Shown here in pieces: positions 46,787 through 56,317 of a stretch of DNA of 64,000 nt. A program made the position numbers and the translations under genes. Below the pieces are notes generated by a model. The model searched no databases. It was not told where the DNA came from and worked only from the letters and a program-made list of their open reading frames with translations. The DNA lies in contig CP136064.1 of the NCBI GenBank assembly GCA_032622095.1, forward strand, positions 184,804,209-184,868,208, written 5' to 3'. How positions within the stretch are numbered: position 1 is the stretch's first letter; the number at the start of each line of letters is the position of its first letter. Source of the stretch: Siphonodentalium dalli (Eukaryota; Mollusca; Scaphopoda; Gadilida; Siphonodentaliidae).

Positions 46787-48369
46787 CCCTTTGAACCCTG
46801 GCTCCCCACAACGATCGACACCCTGACCCTGGGCTCCCAGTGGTATTTTTTATATTGTGGCCAGTGTTCAGATGTATGGTGTTGTTTATGTTCAAGTGGT
46901 GTCACATTTCTGAAACTTTAGATGTATGTTCCCCATGGACCACTGATTATTTTACGATCTGGTTGCATTTCCACGTGGTCACTCCCTGGTAACGGTTGCT
47001 AGGCATCTACCCGATATTGAAAGTAAAATACAATTATAGCTTTTACGGTCGTAATTCAGCCCAAGGAAATGGCGTTTTTGATGCAGTCAACACCCTATTG
47101 TGAAATTTGAGATATATCTGGCCAGAAGTCTGATCCTAACTTGTATTTAACGGTAGCAACGGTTGCTAAGCAAATACCCCAAATGATCGAATAACACCAT
47201 TGCCCTGTGAATCCAATTGTATTATGCCCCAATTTAGACATTCTTGGCATGCACAATCTGATGGTTATGTTCAACTACAGGTACTACAGGTCTGAATTTT
47301 ACAGGTATGATCCCATGGGCCACTGTGTATTTTGTTTAGAACGGTATACTTTGCCACACGATCACTTCCTTGTAACGGTTTCTAAGCAACCACCCGGAAC
47401 TTAAAGTATAATGCAATTATAGCTTATAGCGTCGTATAATTCCGCGCTAAGAAACGGCATTTTCTATGCAGTCAATACCCTATTGTGAAACTGGAGATAC
47501 ATCAGGTCAGAAGATTGAACCTACATGTAGTTTGTATTTAACGGTATCAATGGTTGCTAAGCATATAGCCCAAGTGATCGAATGACACCACTTCCATGTG
47601 CATTCAATGGCATTACGTCCCGTTTTAGATGTCGCCTATAGGGCACGGTGATGGTCCTGTTCAAATGGTGCCACGAGTCTTAAACTTTACATAATTGCTC
47701 AATAATGCACGATTTGACCACGTGTTTGTAATGTGCACGCGCAAGTAGATCGGATTAGATGGTATTATGACCATGCAACCCATTTCCACAGTACTACTCT
47801 GACCAGTGCAATGTCAAAACGTGCAGCTGTATAACGCAAATTTATGTACTATGGAGATCCTTGATGTGATTGTATCATTTCACAAATATCCATACATTTA
47901 TCATTTTATCCTATATGCGCATGCGCGAAACAAATCGACTCAAATAAGAAACTGCGTGCGCCTTCCTCACATATGACAGAACACTGATTATGTATGCAAT
48001 ACTAATTTAAACCAAAAAGAGTGATCGAAATGGTGTCTTTCTACAATCCCGCGAACCGCACAACAGTGTAGAGCTTTATCGGAATCGCTTCAAATAATGT
48101 ACGTTTGTTGAATTCTACGATGTGCGCATGCGCATGTTTTTCTACCCCAACTAGTCGGCAACAAACTCATACACGTGCACCCATGGCACTGCTGAAGTTC
48201 CTTGGGATCATTTACATAGATATAAGTGGATATACCAATGGTTATAACATGTATACACATGCTACATAGGTTTATGATGCCACTGAATGCTGCTGGCCGC
48301 TTTTGCGGCCAGTCGGGTGTCTGAACGTTTTCTGGCTGGCCGCTTTTGCGGCCAGTCGGGTTCAAAGGG
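46787..48369. mobile_element. 1,583-bp piggyBac-like non-autonomous element
   Basis: TTAA flanks both ends (46783-46786, 48370-48373), and the termini are CCCTTTGAACCC and its perfect complement. A TTAA target with termini starting CCC is characteristic of piggyBac elements (established). There is no transposase. The inside is 2.5 copies of a 385-bp repeat. Near the right end, GGCCGCTTTTGCGGCC plus 'agtcggg' occurs twice (about 48296 and 48336), forming two identical hairpins. Confidence 0.85.
46870..47740 (+). repeat. Internal 385-bp tandem repeat of the piggyBac-like element
   Basis: 'gttcaa' starts near 46890, 47269 and 47658; 'gtaacggtt' near 46990 and 47373; 'ccctattgtgaaa' near 47093 and 47480. 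The frame 47207-47404 lies within one copy and has no motif. Confidence 0.75.
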
Positions 48370-48819
48370 TTAAACCAATGCTAGTGAATGTGTATGTACA
48401 CCAGATTTACAGGGGCGACATACATGTTTCTCCAGTGACTTTTTCGGTAACGATATGGGCCGAAAATGAACCCCGTTCCCAAATGAAAATGGTCAGGTTT
48501 ACCCCCAATTTCTTACCCCAAAATTCCCAATTCATAGAATGTCTTTTTTTGTGATAGTATATGTGTTATTTTTCTTGTTATGAATATTTAAAGATACGGG
48601 CGGCGTTGGCGTGGGTATGCTGTTAAAATATTCACCTCCGTCAAAAACCGCCATAAACAGAAAGAATAGTAATATATAGACAAACCTTGTTCTTACACCA
48701 ATCAGAAATATGACATAAACAGTCAATTTGTTTTCCTTTGTTATGTAAACAAAAGCAAAACACGTTAGGTTTCCTGGCTTTTGTTCAGATTCGGATATGG
48801 TAAACATAAATATAGAATA
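48370..48819. other. No gene recognised
   Basis: Nothing supported. The frame on the minus strand (48532-48822) has no domain signature. Confidence 0.4.
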
Positions 48820-48956
48820 CACCCATGCATAGTAGCCGAGAATAAAAAAAATTCACCACGAGTGGTATTGTGGTTTTAACCACGAGCCTTTGGCGAGTGG
48901 TTAAAACCACAATTCCACGAGTGGTGAAATATTTTTATTCTCGGCTACTATGGGTG
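48820..48956. mobile_element. 137-bp foldback MITE with TA duplication
   Basis: Hairpin arms 'agtagccgagaataaaaa', 'ttcaccacgagtgg' and 'attgtggttttaaccac' have matching complements around the loop 'gagcctttggcga'. TA at 48818-48819 and 48957-48958. The arms differ by a 2-base GC insertion near the left edge. Confidence 0.85.
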
Positions 48957-48958
48957 TA

Positions 48959-50124
48959 TTTTGTTTATACCATAATTATTATTCTTCGGTCGCTTCGTAA
49001 ATGTATTGCTACTCTGTTGGTGACTGTTAACATGTATGTGCACCGAGTGACCCAAATATGTTAAGCTATCATGAGTGTGCATGGGTCACGCGTAGTAATA
49101 CATATTTCTAGGAAATTCGGTGATCCGCCACTTTCTTGGGCATCAGTCAGCTGATGTGAACACACATTCAGATTTTCCACAATGCAGATACCATTAACAA
49201 TCTATACGTTGTTGTCAAAACGGAAAGGCAGACGAACACGTGCGTTTGTTTTGTTTACATTTTCAACAGCTATCGCCGACCTGTATAAAACGTGTACTTT
49301 GTCGGTGCATGCACCTAGCATAAAACATCTTTAAACTAACTTTAATGTGACATTTTTTGACAAGCAAACCCAGTAAATGGAATTGGATAGTATATATATT
49401 GGTGTTTAGACCACTTATCGCATTTCAGTGTGTTTTGAGTCGGAAAAATTGTGTATTTACTTCGCGAAGCGGGCGTGACGAAAAATTGGGCTAAATTTCG
49501 ACAGCGAGGTCACCAGAGGTCAAATGACGGGTCGTTCTACTATGGGTATAAACTTTTAACACATAAAGTGCCGTTGAAACATTTATACAACAGTAGAAAT
49601 TTATACCAATAGTAGGAATCGTTATACACACAGTAGGGTGTAAAGATGAAATTTACAAAACAGGTGTTATACACACAGTAGCATAGCCAATTATGGTATA
49701 AAGAGCGTTGTTTGTTACTGTTTTCCTGATATGGAAATAATAAAGAGCGTTTATATCATTTGTGTGTGATTAACCAATATAATTGCGTTGTGCTATGCAA
49801 ACAGAAGCACAACGTCTATAACACGAGCAGGCTCTTGTTTACCTACACCATCGTATGTCTTGACGACACTATACTATTTGCGCACTGCTTTTGTTTGGCA
49901 TATGAACAAAACTATATATATTTTAATATTCCTTCTGGCGTTTTGAACAAATATGAATATTTCTGCAACGAACGCCTTCCGTGCGTTTAATTCCTCTTGC
50001 CGTATCAAATACGAAATAACAATCAAAGAAATAAATAAGGTGTAAACATTCACCTCAGAAAGCTAATGGCGCATGTGGATATACAATGTTCAAGTGTATT
50101 GGCCGATGCACTCCATGCGGCATC
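48959..50124. other. No gene; dispersed inverted repeat partner at 49690-49755
   Basis: 'aaagagcgttgtttgtta' and 'tcctgatatgg' near 49695-49730 match the complement of 41895-41960. Short 'acacagtag' words recur in 49560-49685. No coding motif. Confidence 0.45.
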
Positions 50125-51388
50125 CAAATGGAACATATATTGAATATGTCACCCATTACAAATATCTTGGAATTATTTTTACTAAATTAAACACGTTTTC
50201 CAAAGAATAAAATGACCTGATTACAAGAGCTACCCGATCTATGTATGGTTTTATCCACAAAATACGCCAATTGTCCTTGCCATTCGAATGCCAGTTAGAC
50301 ATGTTCAATAAAACTGTCAAACCTATCCTACTATATGGGACAGAAACATGGGGTTATGGATGTCTAGAATCCCTAGAAAAATTACAATTAATGTTTTTTT
50401 AATTTATCCTAAATGTAAAAACCAGTACAACATCGCTAATGGTATATGGCGAGACAGGAATGTTCCCATTAGAGCTGGATGTAAAATGTCGAATGGTATC
50501 ATACTGGGCAAAATTAGTTAATTGTAATGATAGCAGAATGAGTAGGATGATGTACTCCCTTCTGTTAAAATGGTATATAAATGATGAATATAAGCATCCC
50601 TGGCTATCATATATCCATATAATTCTAATTGAATCGGGGCTACCATCTCTATGGTGGGATCAAGATAATATTACCATTGATGTTGAAATATGAATAATAT
50701 TGTCCAACAAACACTGAAGAACAAATACGTACTGCAATGGAAAATTAATATGGAACAATCAAGTAAATGTACCACATACAAAAAATTGAAAACAATATTT
50801 GGCCTTGAAGACTATCTGAAAATTTTGAATCGCAAGGATGCAATTATCCTTACTAGATTTCGAATGTCCAATCGCAGACTTCCCATTGAAACTGGATCAT
50901 GGAATGATACCAATCGGAAAGATAGAGTATGCACGAGATGTAACATAGGGTTACTTGGAGATGAATACCATTGTATTTTACAATGCTCTTCGCTTGATAT
51001 ATTCTCTGAGGAAAAAATATATTCCCAAATTCTTTCGAAATTATCCGAATTTAGTTAACTTTACTAAATTGTTTAACTCCAAAAACAAGAATATACTGAT
51101 TAAACTCTCCAAACGCAAAAGTTAACAACGAATAATGCATGATATCTGCACTCAGTCGCGATATCTCCAACAGTTTCGAGGAGATAGCGCGATTTAGTGA
51201 TGCATGTCATCGAACAACATTGTGATGCCCTATAATATAAATATTGAATAGCCCCCCCCCCCCACACTGAAAAACCCTTCTCCACTGTTGCACACAATGT
51301 ATTGTATTGTATAATTATGTATTATCTTCTCATAATATCATGTAACATGAATTACTTGAGAAATAAACATTTGAACTTGAACTTGACA
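50125..51388 (+). pseudogene. LINE5: 5'-truncated non-LTR retrotransposon, RT C-terminus
   Basis: Opens within the RT thumb side ('YIEYVTHYKYLGIIFTK') and continues 'VKPILLYGTETWGYGCLESL', with in-frame stops near 50209 and 50400. Open frames 50439-50693 and 50690-51058 then carry the linker ('NIVQQTLKNKYVLQWKIN', 'RFRMSNRRLPIETGSW') and the Cys-rich end 'CTRCNIGLLGDEYHCILQC'. The 3' UTR ends with 'aataaacatttgaacttgaa' and a TTGAAC tail near 51370-51388. The catalytic YADD is absent through truncation. It belongs to the same broad group as LINE4, whose linker has the same word order. Confidence 0.88.
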
Positions 51389-52154
51389 GTATATCAGTGA
51401 TTGTTTGATTGCTTGTGTGTGGTCTACCATCCTTTTCACAATAAATTGATTTTGGTACCTAGTGCCTGGTGTAAAACGATCAGAGGACAAGATAATATTG
51501 CAAATACTTTGATATAATTGTATGCTGTTGACATTCGGATGTCACATTTTGTCATTTAAAATTAGTTTATGTTTTGTATGTGTAGCCTTGTATTGGACTG
51601 ATGGTACATGCTTATTGACTTGAATACCGACTATAGCAGAAATACTTAGAAAGAATAAGACCTTGGTAGGTACTGTCTGCAGTACACGTAATAGCAGTGA
51701 GAGTGGAGTATAGGCCCAATAATATAATTACTCACCCGTGCCTTTGAAATGAAAAGATATCAATTGTTGCTTGAAGTAGCTTTAAAAACCAGCCAACTTT
51801 ATAGCAACAAAACTGGGTTACATGCATGTACCGGAATAATCAAATGAGTGGCCAACCTTGTGATGCATACAGTGTTCTCTAGTCTAATATGGGCATATAA
51901 TACTCAGAATGATGCAACGTGTAAGAGCACAGTACAAAACTTAGTGATATAATTATAATATCTTAAGATTTCATAATTAATCTTTGATAAATATGTCATT
52001 TGCATCACACATATTTTTCCGACCTCGAACCAGCTGCCAGGTGAAATTTATTGTTATTATATGCCATATTTGAATATCTTGATGTCATAATATTTGTAAT
52101 ACCCTTTTCTGTAACGTTTCTGTATATATCCACATATCGATGAACAGAATAAAA
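51389..52154. other. No gene; probable 3' UTR of another LINE at the right edge
   Basis: No coding motif. Sequence leading to the tail at 52155 may be LINE 3' UTR of unknown length. Confidence 0.4.
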
Positions 52155-52173
52155 TGAATCTGAATCTGAATCT
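52155..52173 (+). repeat. LINE-type 3' tail, (GAATCT)n
   Basis: GAATCT three times plus a G directly follows 'cagaataaaat'. A/T-rich end plus short hexamer tail is the usual 3' terminus of CR1-group LINEs, so a severely truncated element ends here. Confidence 0.6.
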
Positions 52174-52605
52174 GCCCACCCCTCCATGTGTCTGGATTAT
52201 TGCTTCACCTCCCCGGGTTATATTGCGTATTTTTTCTCTTGCAATGTGGAGCGATCGGGAATCATTTCTAAAACTTGGTAGACAAATCTCTATTCTCCAC
52301 GCGTTTCTGATTGTTATCTTTTCTGGCAAGGCTAAGAAGGTTCTGTCGACCAACAATTTAGCCTCAAATCTCGCAAGATCAAATTGTACATGGGGGAAAA
52401 GAATGCCGCACCACTGTGAGAGAATAAATGACTAAACTAAATAAAGGATTTGGGTCAGTGCATATGGTATGCATGTTTGTTCCGATCGCGCGTCACATTA
52501 TATATACATGTATTGAATTTTCATCACAACCTCTATAACAATATGCCAATTATAGGCACAACAGAACGCACCGTCTATGTATTCACCAACCTTTTCCCAT
52601 CAATT
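52174..52605. other. No gene recognised
   Basis: Nothing supported between the LINE tail and the first MITE of the pair. Confidence 0.4.
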
Positions 52606-53038
52606 GGTTATAAGCAACTAAATACTTGAAATTATGCCCCTTGGCATTTGTGTAGGGAAACTCGAGTCAGCATAAAAAAAATACCGGCAGCTGAATGGTG
52701 TTTAATGTGAAAGAAAAAAGAAATTCATAGGCTATGTTAATTCTTCGGCCATTTGTGTGGGATTGTTCGTCAAGCGGCTACATTGGTCGCCAAATTTGGT
52801 AGGGGTGGGGGTATTTTTCTATATCTAAATTATGTGCACAAAAGGGGTAGTTGTGGAAATGCCAATTTATTTCCAGGAATAAGTATGGTGAGGCACCATT
52901 TCTTTTCTGACAACTTATGTCCGACGTGGAGTTCTACACTCAAAAATATTTAAAGTTTGGCTCAGTAGGGCAATGAATCGTGTGGATGGCTTAACCCTAA
53001 CACTGTCGCCTATGGGAAATATTTAGTTGATTTTAACC
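52606..53038. mobile_element. MITE of a pair, copy 1
   Basis: The ends are GGTTATAAGCAACTAAATA and its near complement ('tatttagttgattttaacc'). The body matches 53937-54388 almost base for base apart from a deletion near 52700 and small changes. Left flank AATT (52602-52605), right flank TATA (53039-53042): the two sides do not match each other. Confidence 0.85.
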
Positions 53039-53042
53039 TATA

Positions 53043-53932
53043 GGCACAAATCGTGTTTTGTGGTATCATCGGCTTGTAGGGAAACGGGGTACAGATTTTG
53101 GCTACCGATCAAACCAAATCCAAGAGTGAACAAAATTAGGGACCCAAAGCGTGTCGCAGCGCCCCATAATCTGACAAATTAACCCTTTGCAACAAAATTC
53201 AGATTGTATGCCAAAAAATGGGTGTTTTGTTAAAATGAATTATTCGGAACAGATAGTGCATCTTTAATGCCGAAAAGTGGACAAACGAGCCCAGCAGCCT
53301 CTCGTTGTATTTAGTGATCCGACTATTGTCGATCTGTTATTGGGAGTGGACCGGGAAATTCTAAGGGACACAGCGAACCCCAGTTTCGAGTCCGAAAAAT
53401 CAGGTGGGGGGGGGGGGGTGGGGTAATTCAAGTTACAAATTTGTCATTTCCTTCCATGTAATGAAATGCGACTTTTTCGCGTCTTGAAGACTGTTATTAC
53501 TGGCATCCAGTTACATTGTCAAATCGGCGTTAGTATATGTCCCTGTGTGTTTTCAGCTACCAAAACAAACGATTTTCGACTCGAAAATCGCGCTTTTTGG
53601 GTATTTATGTTGTTTTAAAAAATATTTATGTCAAGTACACTTCACAGCCATACGACTTCTATTAAAAAAATAGCACGTTGTCATGTAAGACATAAAACAG
53701 GAAAAAAGTGGCTAGAGTCCCAATGGTGTGGTGTCTGCTGGGGGTTAAAGTGGAACATAGGTGCTCTGACGAAGTTTTATTTTGCGCCCAATGTCTGGAA
53801 CAGGGGGGGGGGGGTAAATACAACCCAATACAGGGAGAAGTTCTTGTCTGGAAAGCATGTTTTTATTAATATTATGTTTTCTGTGACAATTTAATATATG
53901 TTCAAGCAAAAATCCACACATTTTTGGTTGCG
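53043..53932. other. Segment between the paired MITEs
   Basis: No coding motif or repeat was recognised. Two G runs are present (near 53404 and 53805). TATA bounds it on both sides. The frame at 53628-53894 is not supported. Confidence 0.5.
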
Positions 53933-53936
53933 TATA

Positions 53937-54388
53937 GGTTATAAGCAACTAAATACTTGAAATTATGCCCCTTGGCATTTGTGTAGGGAAACTCAAGTCA
54001 GTATAACAAAAATACCGGCAGCTGAATGGTGTATAATATGTTCGATTGTTTAATGTGAAAGAAAAAAGAAATTCATAGGCTATGTTAATTCCTCGGCCAT
54101 TTGTGTGGGATTGTTCGTCAAGCGGCTACATTGGTCGCCAAATTTGGTAGGGGGTGGGGGTATTTTTCTATATCGAATTTTTTCGCACAAAAGGGGGTAG
54201 TTGTGGAAATGCCAATTTATTTCCAGGAATAAGTATGGTGAGGCACCATTTTTTTTCTGACAACTTATGTCCGACGTGGAGTTCTACACGCAAAAATATT
54301 TAAAGTTTGGCTCAGTAGGGCAATGAATCGTGGGAATGGCTTAACCCTAACACTGTTGCCTATGGGAAATATTTAGTTGATTGTAACC
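53937..54388. mobile_element. MITE of a pair, copy 2
   Basis: Same family and orientation as copy 1. Left flank TATA (53933-53936), right flank AATT (54389-54392), the mirror of copy 1. It retains 'tataatatgttcgatt', which is missing from copy 1. Confidence 0.85.
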
Positions 54389-54489
54389 AATTGCGCCATC
54401 GCTATTAGATTCCAAACTGTAAGTCTACTTTCGGTTTCGGTTCTTGTGAATCCAGGAATTCAATCGATAGGGTGTATATTAGACCGACG

Positions 54490-54670
54490 ATGCAGGCAGA
54501 CTCCGACGGGAATCGGCACTCAGCGGACGAGGAAGTGGAGTCGGAGTCAAGTTCTCTCCACTCATCCGCCGATAGTGCATGGTCATTGTGCATGGAGGAC
54601 AGTGTCACCGAGTCTGATTCCGATGATGGCCATCGTTGGAAGACTGCAGACGGAGTGCCACACAGAAGAG
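54490..54670 (+). CDS. Candidate first coding exon, acidic/serine-rich (paralogue 2)
   Basis: ATG at 54490 opens 60 codons plus one base, then donor GTATGT at 54671. The peptide has an acidic, Ser-rich start ('DEEVESESSSLHSS') and a conserved end, 'SDDGHRWKTADGV'. It aligns along its whole length with 31610-31778, with one 4-codon insertion and many third-position as well as first-position differences. An upstream in-frame ATG at 54472 exists but lies outside the conserved block, so 54490 is preferred. Function unknown. It could be a host gene family or the start of a transposase gene whose other exons lie elsewhere. Confidence 0.42.
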
Positions 54671-55744
54671 GTATGTATATGCATCGGTGTTGATGGACAT
54701 CTCATGCGATATGCCCTACCTACCATGCACTACATGCCTATTTTAATATAATTCGGTCAAATTCAATATTCTTGCAGATTAATTATACCATATTTTTGGG
54801 CTAACAAATTCCTGTTGTTTCTTTTGGTTTTGAATCCGTATTTGGCTGGTGACTTGAGCAGATAATTGGGTGTCCAAATATAGGGCATAAAGTTGAGTAT
54901 CATGCAATAGACATGTTTTGTAAACTCACGGTTAGCTGATACGACTATGCTTTGCCATTCGTCGTCGTAATTGTTTTGTTACACACAAATTCGTTTCGCA
55001 AAAAGTAGGAATATTCACAGTGTGTACGTCTGTAGTCGATGATGTGCCTTTCGTCGGATTATTTGCTCGATTTTCTTGCGATTTGCACAACTTTTGACCA
55101 AATATAATGACAACATATGTGTACAAAATATGTTACTGATAGGGGTTAAATGTCTATTAGTGAATAAGTTAACCTAATTACCAATGATCAAATTTCTTAT
55201 TCAGACCAAAACAACTATTTCAAATGCATATGTATACAAATAAACGGCATATTTCTAAGATTTTATCTTAATATTTCGTTCCGTATAGGCGATAACATGT
55301 ACTCATACTAAAAGTACCTTAACTATATCCGACGATACAAACGTATTTACATGGTGATAAGTTATGAGAGATATAGTGTGTAGCGCCTTCCAGAGATGGT
55401 CAGACATGAGGTTGTTTCTTAGCTGTGAGAAAATTTGTATTTAATGAATGTCACTACATTATGCATTTTGGTATGATTGACAAGTGCCAATATATTACCT
55501 ATTCTTAGTACTTTTATGTTGGCTGTAAAATATAATGGTACACTTGATTTGTTTTCTATTTTTGTTATTGTTGTGCTCTGGAAGGCAATACAGATAATAA
55601 ATCAGAATGAGATGTTTAAATAGGCGGTTTGTCCACTTGTGAGGTAAAAGTTGAGATTCCGGAAGCAATTTTATTTTTTAAAGCATAGATTCGCAAATAA
55701 AATAAATATAATCATTTGGGGTCGAAACGCTTAGTCGCTGCAAT
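54671..55744. other. No gene confirmed; right part is probably LINE3 3' UTR
   Basis: Would begin as intron of the candidate exon. From about 55744 leftward the minus strand is downstream of the LINE3 stop codon. Its 3' terminus could not be placed. Confidence 0.4.
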
Positions 55745-55957
55745 TTATTGCTGTGTGATGTAAAATAGTTTAATATTTTTTTGGGACGAGATATAAGGTA
55801 TTCCACACAGTTCTGAAATATTGCTTATTTTGAGATTTTCGCGGATTAGTTTCTCAAATAAAACCGAGCGCTCACGTTGGTACAATGGGCACATGAAGAA
55901 ATAGTGATAGGCGTCTTCAGATCGATTTCCACATGAGCATGCGGGGCTGTCAGTTAC
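55745..55957 (-). pseudogene. LINE3, separated C-terminal end
   Basis: On the minus strand it encodes 'VTDSPACSCGNRSEDAYHYF' and then 'FMCPLYQRERSVLFEKLI', ending at a stop at 55745. This is the C-x-C-x4-...H...C tail that the rest of LINE3 (60021 onward) lacks. Joining at the LINE2 borders gives '...NNY' followed directly by 'VTDSPACSCG' in frame, equal in spacing to LINE2's own 'ENYISAHSNCTCG'. So it is LINE3 cut by LINE2, not a third element. Codons read rightward past 55957 belong to LINE2 5' sequence. Confidence 0.82.
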
Positions 55958-56317
55958 CCAGGCAAGTACGATGCTAGTATAAAGCTCCTTATATGTAAGC
56001 CTAATTCCCGCGATAAATGTTCGTACTCTCACCTCACGGAACCACCACCCACCAAAGAGACGCACCCCAACATATATTATATATATAGATATTCATATAA
56101 GCATATCCCGATTGAGTTGTCTCATTCATATATATGTTCTGCACACCAATTAGCGTGTGTAATTTTTCTATTATTTTTGCACATCTATTCATTTCTTCCT
56201 CTATCTGCACAAATTGCACAATTGCGGCTATGTGTCTGTGGCCTCGCGGCGGGATAAAACTCATACAGAAGTCCCTATTGAAACCTCTTATAATTAAACC
56301 GTTGAACACAATCCCCC

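Noticed and set aside
52606-54388. Two direct repeats of about 440 bp taken as LTRs of a retroelement
   Set aside because: Each copy has its own terminal inverted repeats, lacks TG...CA ends, primer-binding site and polypurine tract, and nothing between them encodes gag or pol.
55958-56065. N-terminal extension of the LINE3 tail frame across 55958-56065
   Set aside because: It reads into LINE2 5' sequence by chance; homology to LINE tails begins only at VTDSPACSCG.
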